DNA from: Bradyrhizobium sp.
Lineage (GTDB): Bacteria > Pseudomonadota > Alphaproteobacteria > Rhizobiales > Xanthobacteraceae
Length of the DNA stretch: 64,000 nucleotides
Direction: 5' to 3'
NCBI RefSeq assembly: GCF_016219575.1
Contig: NZ_JACRMG010000009.1
Span: forward strand, 310,001 to 374,000
Below the pieces are notes generated by a model. It was not told where the DNA came from. It did no database searches and saw nothing but the letters and a program-made list of their open reading frames with translations. This document shows positions 25,033 through 35,347 of this stretch, in pieces. Both the position numbers and the translations under genes were made by a program. Within the stretch, counting starts at the first letter, position 1, and the number at the start of each line of letters is the position of its first letter.

Positions 25033-26334
25033 ATGACGAAGATCAATCGACGCAATTTCCTGAAGACGACGGGCGGCGCGGCCGCCGTCCTGGCGTCCGC
25101 GAAGATGCCGGCCATCGCGCAGAGCCCGACGGAAGTGCATATTCTGCGCTGGAATGACTTCGTCCCCGCTTGCGATACCTACCTGCGGACCAAGCTGTTC
25201 CCCGATGCGGAAAAGGCGCTCGGTATCAAGGTCAAATTCGAGACCGTCAACGCCAACGACCTGCAGGCGCGCATCACCTCGGGCATTCAGGCCGGTGCCG
25301 GCCCCGACGTGATCATGCTGAACAACAACCATCCCCACCTCTACAAGGCGAGCCTCGTCGACGTATCCGACGTTGCGGCGGACGTCGCAAAGGGCCAGGG
25401 TGAATGGTACAAGGCCGCATTGGCCAACGCCTCGTCGGGGGGAAAATTCTTCGGCGTGCCGATGAACTATGTCGGCGGTTTGAATGCCTGGCGCGTGTCG
25501 ATGTTCAAGGACATCGGGCTGACCGAATTCCCCAAGACCTGGGACGCCTATCGCGACGCAGGCAAGAAATTGAAGGCCAAGGGCTTCCCGATCGGCCAGT
25601 CGCTCGGCCAGTCGTTCGGCGATCCCGTCGGGTTCGCGTATCCGTACCTGTGGTCGATGGGTGGGGCCGAGGTCGACGACAAGGGCAAGGTCGCCATCAA
25701 CTCGAAGGAGACCGTTGAGGCCGTCAAATACATGACCGCTCTCTGGAAGGATTCGATGGACGAGGGCGGCCTCGCCTGGGATGACTCCTCCAACAACCGC
25801 GCCTTCCTCGCCAACACCATCTGCGCGACGCTGAATGGCGCGTCCATCTATATCGAGGCCCTGCGCAAGCCCGACCAGTACAAGACAGCCGACGGCAAGC
25901 CGCTCAAGGACGACATCCAGCACGCATTCCTTCCGGCGGGCCCGAAAGGCGTGTTCGGTCTCCACCTCGTGCAGTCGCACGTCATCCCGACCTACTCGAA
26001 GAACCAGAAGGCAGCCAAGGACCTGCTGCGTTTCATGCAGACCAAGGCCAATTACGAGCCGTGGTTCGAGACGGGCCAGGGCTTCTACACGCCACCCACG
26101 TCCGGATGGGAGACGCACAAGGTCTGGACCTCGAATCCGGTGATGGCGCCGTTCGCGTTGATCGGAAAGTCAGGTCTGGCACCCGGATATCCCGGTGAAC
26201 CGAATGCCAAGGCCGCCGAAGTGTTGTCGAAATACCTGATCGGCAACATGTTTGCGGCGGCCATCAAGGGCCAGTCGGCAGAAGACGCCGTCAAGGCCTG
26301 CGAGGGTCAACTGAAGTCGATCTACGGCGCCTGA
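25033..26334 (+). CDS. ABC transporter extracellular sugar-binding protein (Tat-exported)
   Basis: A 433-residue family 1 solute-binding protein. The N-terminus carries a twin-arginine signal (NRRNFLKTTGGAAAVLASA) with a cleavage site near AIAQ, so it is exported folded. The mature protein has the expected two-lobe pattern, including EVHILRWNDFVPACDTYLRT, GAGPDVIMLNNNHPHLYKA and FGVPMNYVGGLNAWRV. The ribosome site is GGGAGGGAGTCT. It begins the plus-strand operon and feeds the two permeases and the UgpC-like ATPase. The ligand is probably a sugar, polyol or sugar acid matching the catabolic genes. Confidence 0.92.
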   Translation: MTKINRRNFLKTTGGAAAVLASAKMPAIAQSPTEVHILRWNDFVPACDTYLRTKLFPDAEKALGIKVKFETVNANDLQARITSGIQAGAGPDVIMLNNNHPHLYKASLVDVSDVAADVAKGQGEWYKAALANASSGGKFFGVPMNYVGGLNAWRVSMFKDIGLTEFPKTWDAYRDAGKKLKAKGFPIGQSLGQSFGDPVGFAYPYLWSMGGAEVDDKGKVAINSKETVEAVKYMTALWKDSMDEGGLAWDDSSNNRAFLANTICATLNGASIYIEALRKPDQYKTADGKPLKDDIQHAFLPAGPKGVFGLHLVQSHVIPTYSKNQKAAKDLLRFMQTKANYEPWFETGQGFYTPPTSGWETHKVWTSNPVMAPFALIGKSGLAPGYPGEPNAKAAEVLSKYLIGNMFAAAIKGQSAEDAVKACEGQLKSIYGA

Positions 26335-26343
26335 TGCGAGCCG

Positions 26344-26373
26344 GTCCCTGTCGCCGCAGGCGGCGACAGGGAC
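26344..26373 (+). terminator. Intercistronic hairpin after the binding-protein gene
   Basis: GTCCCTGTCGCCG, loop CAGG, then CGGCGACAGGGAC form a perfect 13-bp stem, 10 bases after the binding-protein stop and about 85 before the first permease. A short T-run (CCGTTTTTC) comes 14 bases later. Such hairpins often cut or protect mRNA so that binding protein is made in excess over the permease. Confidence 0.7.
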
Positions 26374-26457
26374 ATCTCCGCCTTGCCGTTTTTCTCTGGG
26401 CGCCTTCCGTTGGCAACAACGGACCAGGCTTCAAGTATCCGCATCCGGATTGATGTA

Positions 26458-27399
26458 ATGGCGACCACCGCAATACCTGTTCCCGACGGCACTATCATCG
26501 TCGGCAAGCCGAAATGGCGGCCGTTGGAGAGCGAGGGCAACCTCGCGATGCTCCTGCTGCTGCCGACGGTCGCGCTGCTGGGGATGTTCATCGCTTACCC
26601 GTTCGTGCGCGGGATATTGCTCGCCGTGACCAATTCGAAGGTCGGGCAGATCGGCGATTTCGTCGGCTTCGAGAATTTCGCGCGCCTGTTGAAGGACCCG
26701 ATTTTCCACGCCGTCGTCTACAACACTTTCCTCTACACGTTCGTCACGACGATCTTCAAGCTCATCCTGGGTCTCTGGCTCGCGCTGCTGCTCAATCGCG
26801 ATTTCAAGTTCAAGGCATTCACGCGCGCCTTCATCCTGCTGCCGTTCATCGTGCCGACCGTGCTCGCCTGCTTCGCCTGGAAGTGGATGTTCGATCCGAC
26901 TTTCGCGGTGCTGAACTGGATGCTGTTCAAACTGGGCATCGTGGCCGCCGGCGCGGGCGTCAACTGGCTCGGCGATGGCGATATGGCGATGCTGTCGATC
27001 ATGATCGTCAACATCTGGCGCGGCGTGCCGTTCTTCGCCATTTCGCTGATGGCGGGCCTGCAGACCATCAGCCCCGACCTTGGCGAGGCCGCCGCCATCG
27101 ACGGCGCCAAGCCGTGGCAGCGGTTCTGGTACATCACCTGGCCGCTGCTGATGCCCGTGACCATGGTCGTCGTGCTGTTCTCGGTCATCCAGACCTTCTC
27201 CGACTTCCAGATCGTCTATGTCATGACGGGCGGCGGCCCGGCCAATGCGACCCACCTGTTCGCAACCTATGCCTACCAGCTCGGCGTCGGCACCGGCCTG
27301 CTCAGCCAGGGTGCCGCCGTCTCGCTCGCCATGTTCCCGCTGCTGTTCGGCATCGTGATCTTCCAGCTGATGTACATCCGCAGGGTGGAGACAAGGTGA
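26458..27399 (+). CDS. ABC sugar transporter permease (MalF-type)
   Basis: A 313-residue inner-membrane permease with about six helices (for example LAMLLLLPTVALLGMFIAYP and FILLPFIVPTVLACFAWKWM). It carries the cytoplasmic EAA loop, read here as GEAAAIDGAKPWQRFWYITW, that docks on the ATPase. I chose the ATG at 26458; the 26383 start runs through the region after the hairpin. It pairs with the permease encoded 61 bases downstream. Confidence 0.9.
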   Translation: MATTAIPVPDGTIIVGKPKWRPLESEGNLAMLLLLPTVALLGMFIAYPFVRGILLAVTNSKVGQIGDFVGFENFARLLKDPIFHAVVYNTFLYTFVTTIFKLILGLWLALLLNRDFKFKAFTRAFILLPFIVPTVLACFAWKWMFDPTFAVLNWMLFKLGIVAAGAGVNWLGDGDMAMLSIMIVNIWRGVPFFAISLMAGLQTISPDLGEAAAIDGAKPWQRFWYITWPLLMPVTMVVVLFSVIQTFSDFQIVYVMTGGGPANATHLFATYAYQLGVGTGLLSQGAAVSLAMFPLLFGIVIFQLMYIRRVETR

Positions 27400-27460
27400 T
27401 GAGCAATTGCTTCAACCGCGATGCATCGGACGCGAAATTGGCCAGCCCGGAGTCCCGCCG

Positions 27461-28312
27461 ATGATCGAAGGTTCAATCTGGCGCCGGTGGGTGTTCTTTC
27501 GCCTGCCGATGGGGATATTCCTGATCTTCCTGCTGTTCCCGTTCTACTGGATGATCATCACGACGTTCCGGCCGGATGGTGAACTCTACATCCCCTGGTA
27601 TCGCGCCACGTACAAGCCGTTCTGGACATGGAATCCGACCACGGCGCACCTTAAATATCTGTTCGGCGAGACCACGTTCGCGATCTGGATGTGGAACACC
27701 ACTTTCATCGCAGTCGTCTCGACGGCCATCTCGCTGTTCTGCGGCGTACTCGCCGGCTATGCGCTGTCGCGGCTGACCTTCAAGGGCGCAGCCCTGCTCG
27801 GGACGACCATCTTCGTCACTTACCTGGTGCCGCAGACGCTGCTGTTCATTCCGCTGTCCGAGATCATCCGCGCCTACAGCCTCGGAGACACGCCCTGGTC
27901 GCTGATACTCAGCTACCCCACCTTCCTTATCCCGTTCTGCACCTGGCTGATGATGGGTTACTTCAAGTCCGTTCCGAAGGAGCTGGAGGAGTGCGCGCGC
28001 ATCGACGGCGCCGCACGCTGGCAGGCGATGCTCTACATTATCATTCCCGTGGCGGTGCCGGGCATCCTGTCCGCCATGATCTTCGCCTTCACACTCAGCT
28101 GGAACGAGTTCATCTACGCCCTGGTGTTCCTGTCGAGCCCGGAGCAGAAGACCGTGCCCGTCGGCGTCATCTCGGAACTGGTGCGCGGTGACGTGTTCTT
28201 CTGGGGACCGTTGATGGCCGGCGCGCTGTTCGGCTCGATTCCGGTCGCCATCGCCTACTCGTTCTTCGTCGAGCAATACGTCTCCGGCGTGACGGGGAGC
28301 GTGAAGGGTTAG
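27461..28312 (+). CDS. ABC sugar transporter permease (MalG-type)
   Basis: A 283-residue permease from the ATG at 27461 (GGAG 9 bases upstream). It begins with a basic cytoplasmic end, then the first helix FLIFLLFPFYWMIITTF. Further helices and the EAA loop (EECARIDGAARWQAMLYIII) follow, and it ends GSVKG. The MalG-type C-terminus and the order after a MalF-type permease are standard for carbohydrate importers of the CUT1 class. It works as a heterodimer with the preceding gene product and the UgpC-like ATPase. Confidence 0.9.
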   Translation: MIEGSIWRRWVFFRLPMGIFLIFLLFPFYWMIITTFRPDGELYIPWYRATYKPFWTWNPTTAHLKYLFGETTFAIWMWNTTFIAVVSTAISLFCGVLAGYALSRLTFKGAALLGTTIFVTYLVPQTLLFIPLSEIIRAYSLGDTPWSLILSYPTFLIPFCTWLMMGYFKSVPKELEECARIDGAARWQAMLYIIIPVAVPGILSAMIFAFTLSWNEFIYALVFLSSPEQKTVPVGVISELVRGDVFFWGPLMAGALFGSIPVAIAYSFFVEQYVSGVTGSVKG

Positions 28313-28389
28313 CGGACGAAATGCCTGGCCAGGGGAGCAAGTCGCTGGCGTACAAAAGAAAATGGACGACTGGGGATTAGAGAGCGGCA

Positions 28390-29481
<1,092 letters not shown>

Positions 29482-29530
29482 TTGCCGCGATCGATGCGTC
29501 CAGGTCTCGAGAATAACAAGGAGTAGGGTC

Positions 29531-30517
29531 TTGCACGTTCTGATCCTCGGTGCGGCCGGCATGGTCGGCCGCAAACTGACCGAGCGCCTGCTGCGCGACG
29601 GCCGCCTGGGCAACCGCGAAATCACGGGCATGACCCTGCAGGACGTGGTCGCGCCGGAAAAGCCGGCGAAGGCGCCGATGCCGGTGAAGGTAGTCGCCTC
29701 CGACTTTGCCGATGCCGGGGCTGCCGCAGGCCTGCTCGCCGACCGGCCGGAAGTGATCTTCCATCTCGCCGCCATCGTCTCCGGCGAGGCCGAAGCCGAG
29801 TTCGACAAGGGCTATCGCATCAATCTCGACGGCACACGCTATCTAATCGAGGCGATCCGCCATGCCGGCGGCGGCTACAAGCCGCGCCTGGTCTTCACTT
29901 CCTCGATCGCCGTGTTCGGCGCGCCGTTCCCGGAAAAGATCGGCGACGAGTTCTTCCATACGCCACTGACCAGCTACGGCACCCAAAAGCTGATCTGCGA
30001 GCTCCTGATCAACGACTACACCCGCAAGGGCATGCTGGAGGGCATTAGCATCCGCCTGCCCACCATCTGCGTCCGCCCGGGCAAGCCGAACAAGGCGGCC
30101 TCCGGCTTTTTCTCCAACATCATCCGCGAGCCCTTGGCAGGGCAGGAGGCGGTGCTGCCGGTCTCCGAGGATGTCCGCCACTGGCACGCCACGCCGAAGT
30201 CGGCGGTGGGCTTTCTCGTCCATGCTGCCACCATGGATCTTTCCACCGTCGGCGCACGCCGCAATCTCTCCATGCCGGGCCTGTCCGTCACCGTCGGCGA
30301 GCAGATCGCAGCACTCGAGCGCGTTGCCGGCAAGAATGTCGTCTCCCGCATCAAGCGCGTGCCCGATCCCGCCATCATCAGCATCGTCGATGGCTGGCCG
30401 CGCAATTTCTCGACTGACCGTGCGCTGAAGCTCGGCTTCACCACTGCCGAGAAGACGTTTGACGACATCATCCGCATTCATATCGAGGATGAGCTCGGCG
30501 GCAAGTTCGCCGCGTAA
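29531..30517 (+). CDS. NAD-dependent epimerase/dehydratase, DenD (D-erythronate dehydrogenase)-like
   Basis: A 328-residue extended SDR from a TTG at 29531 with AGGAG upstream. Rossmann motif LGAAGMVG (G7, G10, G13), the Ser-Tyr-Lys set in VFTSS (about 121-125), Tyr149 and Lys153 (TSYGTQK). The overall length and the HATPKSAVGFLVHAA and PGLSVTVGEQIAALE segments look like the DenD group, which oxidises D-erythronate or related sugar acids at C2. Members of the same SDR subfamily are uronate dehydrogenases. Here it is inserted between the importer and the kinase/aldolase, so it probably handles the first or a side oxidation of the imported sugar acid. The exact substrate is open. Confidence 0.8.
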   Translation: MHVLILGAAGMVGRKLTERLLRDGRLGNREITGMTLQDVVAPEKPAKAPMPVKVVASDFADAGAAAGLLADRPEVIFHLAAIVSGEAEAEFDKGYRINLDGTRYLIEAIRHAGGGYKPRLVFTSSIAVFGAPFPEKIGDEFFHTPLTSYGTQKLICELLINDYTRKGMLEGISIRLPTICVRPGKPNKAASGFFSNIIREPLAGQEAVLPVSEDVRHWHATPKSAVGFLVHAATMDLSTVGARRNLSMPGLSVTVGEQIAALERVAGKNVVSRIKRVPDPAIISIVDGWPRNFSTDRALKLGFTTAEKTFDDIIRIHIEDELGGKFAA

Positions 30518-30533
30518 CTTTCGCGAGCCGATC

Positions 30534-31469
30534 ATGGCAAAGGTCGCATGCATCGGCGAATGCATGATCGAGCTGCGGCAAGCGCCCGGCGGCCTGTTCT
30601 TGCGCGGCTTCGGCGGCGATACGCTGAATACGGCGGTCTACCTGGCGCGCCTCGGCTTCGCGACCGACTACATCACGGCGCTCGGCGATGATACCCTGAG
30701 CGACGAGATGATCGCAGGCTGGCAGGCCGAAGGCGTCGGCACGGCGCGGGTCGCGCGTCTCAAGGGCAAGCTGCCCGGCATCTACATGATCGAGACCGAC
30801 GCCAGGGGGGAACGAAAATTCTTCCACTGGCGCGAGAACGCGGCAGCGCGACAGCTGATGGATTTGCCGGAAACTGGCGCTATCCTGCAATCGCTTGCGG
30901 GCTACGACATCGTGTATCTCTCCGCGATCACGCTCTCGATTTACGATGAGGCGGGACGGACGCGGCTGTTCGCGGCGCTGAAGGATATTCGCCGGCGCGG
31001 CGTACGTGTTGCCTTCGACACCAATTTCCGCGCTCGCGGCTGGCCGGATCTGGAGACCGCGCGCCGCGTCTACGTGCAGGCTTTCGAGGCCGCCGACATC
31101 GCGCTCGCCTCGACGGAGGATCTGTTGCCGCTGTATTCCGGCGACAGCAGCGACGGCTTGCTTGCGCGCATCGCCAGCCCCGAGGCCGTGCTGAAGCTTG
31201 CCGAACCCGCCAGCATCGTTCGCTTCGGCGGCGCACGCCACGAGGTGAGGGCGGAGCCTCTGACCAAACCCGTCGTCGACACCACCGCCGCCGGCGACAG
31301 TTTTGCGGCAGCCTATCTCGCCGCGCGCCTCGGCGGCGCCGATCCCCTGGCGGCCGCCGGTGCGGGGCACGATCTCGCCGGCGTCGTGGTGTGCTATCCC
31401 GGGGCGATCATTCCCCGCTCGGCGATGCCGCCTGCCGGCACGCCCAAGTCGCGCAAGGCTTCAAAATGA
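30534..31469 (+). CDS. 2-keto-3-deoxy sugar-acid kinase (PfkB family)
   Basis: A 311-residue PfkB-family kinase from the ATG at 30534. Substrate region GGDTLNTAVYLARLG near the N-terminus, nucleotide/catalytic end VVDTTAAGDSFAAAYLAARL with the catalytic Asp in GDSF. The CIGECMIELRQAPGG start and the YLSAITLSIYD stretch resemble KdgK (2-dehydro-3-deoxygluconokinase). It would phosphorylate the product of the IlvD-type dehydratase. The stop overlaps the aldolase start by ATGA, indicating tight coupling of the two steps. Confidence 0.88.
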   Translation: MAKVACIGECMIELRQAPGGLFLRGFGGDTLNTAVYLARLGFATDYITALGDDTLSDEMIAGWQAEGVGTARVARLKGKLPGIYMIETDARGERKFFHWRENAAARQLMDLPETGAILQSLAGYDIVYLSAITLSIYDEAGRTRLFAALKDIRRRGVRVAFDTNFRARGWPDLETARRVYVQAFEAADIALASTEDLLPLYSGDSSDGLLARIASPEAVLKLAEPASIVRFGGARHEVRAEPLTKPVVDTTAAGDSFAAAYLAARLGGADPLAAAGAGHDLAGVVVCYPGAIIPRSAMPPAGTPKSRKASK

Positions 31470-32116
31470 CTGCGTTACCGAGACAGGCGAAACTGGCTGA
31501 TCTCTTCAGGCAGGCGGTGGTAATTCCCGTCCTGACCATCGAGAAGGTGGAGCACGCTGTGCCGCTGGCGAAGGCGCTGGTGGCGGGCGGGGTGCGCACG
31601 CTGGAAGTCACGCTGCGGACCGATGCCGCGGTCGCCGCGGCGAAGGCGATCATCGCCGAAGTCCCCGACGCCATCGTCGGCATCGGCACCATCCTCAATC
31701 CCGCCGACCTCGATCGCGCCCGCGCCCTCGGCGCCAAATTCGGCATCAGCCCCGGACTGACCCCCGAGCTGCTGAACGCCGGCGCCGCCAGCGATCTGCC
31801 CTTTGCGCCCGGCATCGCCACCGCCTCTGAGCTGATGCAGGCGCTGGCCGCGGGCTTTGACGTGGTCAAATTCTTCCCGGCCGAGCAAGCCGGCGGTATC
31901 AAGGCACTGCGGGCTCTGGCCGGCCCGTTCCCGCATGTCCGCGTCTGCCCGACCGGCGGCATCGGCGAGGCCAATGCCGCCGCGTGGCTTGCCGAGCCCA
32001 ACGTGCTCTGCGTCGGCGGCTCCTGGCTGTGCCCGGCGGCCGATATCCGTGCCGGCAACTGGGCCGGCATAACCGCCATGTGCGATTCCGCTATGAAATC
32101 GCTGAAACCGGCGTGA
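31466..32116 (+). CDS. KDPG/KHG-type bifunctional aldolase
   Basis: A 216-residue class I aldolase of the Eda type. The Schiff-base Lys135 lies in DVVKFFPAE, with Glu47 (TLEVTLRT), and the CPTGGIG phosphate site. The enzyme splits 2-keto-3-deoxy-6-phosphogluconate (or its epimer/analogue) to pyruvate and glyceraldehyde 3-phosphate. It starts inside the kinase stop codon. With the dehydratase and kinase this completes a semi-phosphorylative Entner-Doudoroff branch. The operon probably ends here. Confidence 0.92.
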   Translation: MTALPRQAKLADLFRQAVVIPVLTIEKVEHAVPLAKALVAGGVRTLEVTLRTDAAVAAAKAIIAEVPDAIVGIGTILNPADLDRARALGAKFGISPGLTPELLNAGAASDLPFAPGIATASELMQALAAGFDVVKFFPAEQAGGIKALRALAGPFPHVRVCPTGGIGEANAAAWLAEPNVLCVGGSWLCPAADIRAGNWAGITAMCDSAMKSLKPA

Positions 32117-32169
32117 AGTCCGCCTGCCGATAGGCTAAATATCCACCCGACCAATTCAGGGAGAACGCC

Positions 32170-33339
32170 ATGACTGCCAGCATCGTAGGGTGGGCGCACA
32201 CGCCCTTCGGAAAGTTCGACGCCGAGACCGTCGAAAGCCTCGTCGTGAAGGTCGCCAACGAGGCGCTGGCCGATGCCGGCATTGCGGCCTCCGACGTCGA
32301 CGAGATCGTGCTCGGCCATTTCAACGCCGGTTTCTCGCCGCAGGACTTTACCGCCTCGCTGGTGCTGCAGGCCGATCCGGCACTGCGCTTCAAGCCGGCC
32401 ACCCGCGTCGAAAACGCCTGTGCCACCGGTTCGGCCGCCGTGCACCAGGGCATCCGCGCCATCGAATGCGGCGCAGCCAAGGTGGTGCTGGTGGTCGGCG
32501 TCGAGCAGATGACGCGCACGCCCGCGGCCGAGATCGGCAAGAACCTCTTGAAGGCCTCGTACCTGCCCGAAGACGGCGACACCGTCGGCGGCTTTGCCGG
32601 CGTGTTCGGCAAGATCGCGCAGAGCTATTTCCAGAAATATGGCGACCAGTCCGACGCGCTCGCCATGATCGCCGCGAAAAATCACAAGAACGGCGTCGCC
32701 AATCCCTTCGCCCAGATGCGTAAGGATTTCGGCTTCGAGTTCTGCCGCGCCGAGAGCGAGAAGAACCCCTATGTCGCGGGTCCCCTGAAGCGCACCGACT
32801 GCTCGCTGGTGTCGGACGGCGCCGCGGCGCTGGTGCTGACCGATGCCGAGACCGCCAAGACCATGGGCAAGGCGATCAACTTCCGCGCCACCGCGCATGC
32901 CCAGGACTTCCTGCCTATGTCCAAGCGCGACATTTTGCAGTTCGAGGGCTGCACGGTGGCCTGGCAGCGCGCACTGCAAAAGGCGGGCGTCACGCTTTCC
33001 GACCTCTCCTTCGTCGAGACCCATGACTGCTTCACCGTTGCCGAGCTGATCGAATATGAAGCGATGGGCCTGACGCCGAAGGGGCAGGGCTTTCGCGCCA
33101 TCAAGGAAGGCTGGACCCAGAAGGACGGCAAGCTGCCGGTCAATCCGTCTGGCGGCCTCAAGGCCAAGGGCCACCCGATCGGTGCCACCGGCGTCTCCAT
33201 GCATGTGATGACCGCGATGCAGCTCGCAGGCCAGGCGCCCGAGGGCATGCAGCTTCCGAACGCCAAGCTCGGCGGCATCTTCAACATGGGTGGCGCGGCG
33301 GTGGCCAACTATGTCTCGGTGCTGGAGCCCGCGAAGTAG
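32170..33339 (+). CDS. Thiolase family protein (SCP2-type acetyl-CoA acyltransferase)
   Basis: A 389-residue thiolase-fold enzyme after a good ribosome site (AGGGAGAACGCC). The acylated cysteine is Cys84 (VENACATGS) and the catalytic His is in GGLKAKGHPIGATG. The third thiolase element is the SCP2-like NMGGAAVANY rather than the classical C-x-G motif. It would cleave or form 3-ketoacyl-CoA. It heads the acyl-CoA catabolic run and is on the same strand as an AMP-forming ligase, though a palindromic repeat separates them. Confidence 0.88.
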   Translation: MTASIVGWAHTPFGKFDAETVESLVVKVANEALADAGIAASDVDEIVLGHFNAGFSPQDFTASLVLQADPALRFKPATRVENACATGSAAVHQGIRAIECGAAKVVLVVGVEQMTRTPAAEIGKNLLKASYLPEDGDTVGGFAGVFGKIAQSYFQKYGDQSDALAMIAAKNHKNGVANPFAQMRKDFGFEFCRAESEKNPYVAGPLKRTDCSLVSDGAAALVLTDAETAKTMGKAINFRATAHAQDFLPMSKRDILQFEGCTVAWQRALQKAGVTLSDLSFVETHDCFTVAELIEYEAMGLTPKGQGFRAIKEGWTQKDGKLPVNPSGGLKAKGHPIGATGVSMHVMTAMQLAGQAPEGMQLPNAKLGGIFNMGGAAVANYVSVLEPAK

Positions 33340-33347
33340 GTGATTTC

Positions 33348-33432
33348 GTCATGGCCGGGCTTGACCCGGCCATCCATGTCTCCTTTACGCTGCGAGCAAG
33401 GACGTGGATGCCCGGGTCAAGCCCGGGCATGA
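33348..33432. repeat. Palindromic intergenic repeat (GGGTCAAGCCCGGC family)
   Basis: GTCATGGCCGGGCTTGACCC and GGGTCAAGCCCGGGCATGAC pair across a centre with CCATCCATGT/CGTGGATG. It is a sister of the copy at 21357-21430, here between the thiolase and the ligase. Confidence 0.85.
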
Positions 33433-33454
33433 CAGCTATTCTGGGGCGACAGCG

Positions 33455-34993
33455 ATGAACATCGCCGAATGGCTGGCGGCAACGGCGCGCGCGCGGCCCG
33501 AGGCGCCGGCGCTGCTGACCGGCTTCGAACGCGATGCCGACTACAGAACCTTTGCGCGGCGCGCCGCTTCGCTCGGCGCGGCGCTGGCGCGCGATCACGG
33601 CATTTCGCCCGGCGACCGCGTCGCGCTGTTTGCGGGCAATTGCACCCAATATCTCGAATGCCTCTACGGCATCTGGTGGATCGGCGCGGTCGCCATTCCC
33701 ATCAACGCCAAGCTGCACGGCCGCGAGGCCGCCTGGATTTGCAGCAATGGCGGCGCCGGCCTTGCCTTCGTCTCCAGCGACACCATTGGCGCGCTGATCG
33801 AGGCAAGGGACGATCTGCCCTCCGGCATGAAGATGCTGTCGGTCGACAGCGACGACTACGGCAAAATGCGAGGCGGCGAGGGGCCGCCATCGCCGCTGGA
33901 GCGCGAGGACGACGATCTTGCCTGGCTGTTCTACACGTCAGGCACGACCGGCCGGCCCAAGGGCGTGATGATCAGCCACGGCAATCTAGTGGCGATGTCG
34001 CTGTGCTACATGGCCGACGTCGATCACGCGACGCCGGAGGACGCCGCGCTCTATGCCGCGCCGATCTCGCACGGCGCGGGGCTCTACAACTTCCCGATCA
34101 CGCGCATGGGCGGCCGGCATGTCGTGCCGGAAAGCGGCGGGTTCGATCCAGATGAGGTGCTCAATCTCGGCCGCCAGCTCGACAATGTCGTGATGTTCGC
34201 TGCTCCCACCATGGTGCGGCGGCTGGTCGATGCTGCGAAGAAGCGCGGCGAGAACGGCGAGGGGCTGCGCACCATCATCTATGGCGGCGGGCCGATGTAT
34301 CTCGCCGATATCCGGGATGCCATCGCCACCATGGGCCAGCGCTTCGTGCAGATCTACGGCCAGGGCGAGTCGCCAATGACCATCACGGCGCTGAGCCGTG
34401 ACTGGCACCGCCGCACCGAACATCCGCGCTATCTCGAACGCCTTACTTCCGTAGGCACGGCGCAAAGCGTTATGCGCGTTCGTATCACGGACAAGGACGG
34501 CAACCCGCTGGCCGCGGGCGAGACCGGCGAGGTCGAGGCCAAGGGCGCCGCCGTCATGCTCGGTTACTGGAACAACCCCAAGGCCAATGCCGAGACGCTC
34601 AAGGACGGCTGGCTGCGCACCGGCGACGTCGGCCGCCTCGACGAGGACGGCTTCCTCACGCTCTCCGACCGTTCCAAGGACGTTATCATCTCCGGTGGCA
34701 CCAACATCTATCCGCGCGAGGTTGAGGAAGCCTTGCTGACCCATCCCGACGTCCGCGAAGTCTCCGCCATCGGCGTGCCCGACCCTGATTGGGGCGAGAT
34801 CGTCGTCGCCTGCGTCGTGCTGGAAAAAGGCGCTGTCGCGGATGACGGCAAGCTCGATGCCCATTGCCTGGCGTCGATTGCCCGCTTCAAGCGTCCGAAG
34901 CGCTACGTCTATCTCGACGCGCTACCGAAGAACAATTACGGCAAGGTGCTCAAGACGTCGCTCAGGGAGATGATGAAGAAGCAGGAAGGTTGA
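33455..34993 (+). CDS. AMP-forming acyl-CoA synthetase/ligase
   Basis: A 512-residue member of the acyl-adenylate superfamily from the ATG at 33455. P-loop-like LFYTSGTTGRPKGVMISHGN (about 155-175), the adenylate motif IYGQGESPMT, the TGDVGRLDEDGF hinge and the catalytic Lys near the end (LPKNNYGKVLK). It activates a carboxylic acid with ATP and CoA in two steps. The substrate cannot be read from sequence; context suggests a fatty, aromatic or branched acid to be used by the neighbouring acyl-CoA enzymes. Confidence 0.92.
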   Translation: MNIAEWLAATARARPEAPALLTGFERDADYRTFARRAASLGAALARDHGISPGDRVALFAGNCTQYLECLYGIWWIGAVAIPINAKLHGREAAWICSNGGAGLAFVSSDTIGALIEARDDLPSGMKMLSVDSDDYGKMRGGEGPPSPLEREDDDLAWLFYTSGTTGRPKGVMISHGNLVAMSLCYMADVDHATPEDAALYAAPISHGAGLYNFPITRMGGRHVVPESGGFDPDEVLNLGRQLDNVVMFAAPTMVRRLVDAAKKRGENGEGLRTIIYGGGPMYLADIRDAIATMGQRFVQIYGQGESPMTITALSRDWHRRTEHPRYLERLTSVGTAQSVMRVRITDKDGNPLAAGETGEVEAKGAAVMLGYWNNPKANAETLKDGWLRTGDVGRLDEDGFLTLSDRSKDVIISGGTNIYPREVEEALLTHPDVREVSAIGVPDPDWGEIVVACVVLEKGAVADDGKLDAHCLASIARFKRPKRYVYLDALPKNNYGKVLKTSLREMMKKQEG

Positions 34994-35004
34994 GAGCGCA
35001 GCTC

Positions 35005-35029
35005 GTAGGGTGGGCTTTGCCCACCCTAC
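35005..35029. terminator. Hairpin after the ligase gene (GTAGGGTGGGC repeat type)
   Basis: GTAGGGTGGGC, loop TTT, GCCCACCCTAC form a perfect 11-bp stem just after the ligase stop, followed by TTTTC. It may end transcription from both sides and also matches the arms at 60983-61066, which suggests a repeat origin. Confidence 0.7.
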
Positions 35030-35050
35030 TTTTCTATCCGCCAGCGCGCG

Positions 35051-35347
35051 CTACTCGCGAAAATCGATGCTGCGCAGGACAATGCCGGGAGGCTTGCCCT
35101 CGAATGGCCCCCCGTTCTGGAACTTGCGCGACGCGCACTGTTCAATCCGGTCGCGCAGCCTGAGGAATTGTTCCTCGCGGAGGTCGTCCTTGGTCCACGG
35201 CACCTGTTCCATCTGGTCCATGGCGTGGTTGCTGATGGCGCAGGGAATTTCGTTTTCGCCGTCCTTCATGGAAAACAGCATGACCATCCGGCGGAATTCG
35301 AATCCAATCATGGCGCCGCGTTCGAGCATCAGGTTTGTTCCGATCAT
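35051..35347 (-). CDS. Small protein, possibly DUF1488 family
   Basis: A 98-residue soluble protein. It begins after an ATGA overlap with the gene upstream on the same strand. The central block MVMLFSMKDGENEIPCAISN with DQMEQVPW recalls the DUF1488 family of small proteins found in Rhizobiales and other proteobacteria; the assignment is from memory. The rest is charged (FLRLRDRIEQCASRKF). A shorter form from the internal Met at about residue 22 is possible. It forms a two-gene unit with the upstream small ORF, lying between the ligase and the CoA-transferase. Confidence 0.6.
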   Translation of the reverse strand: MIGTNLMLERGAMIGFEFRRMVMLFSMKDGENEIPCAISNHAMDQMEQVPWTKDDLREEQFLRLRDRIEQCASRKFQNGGPFEGKPPGIVLRSIDFRE

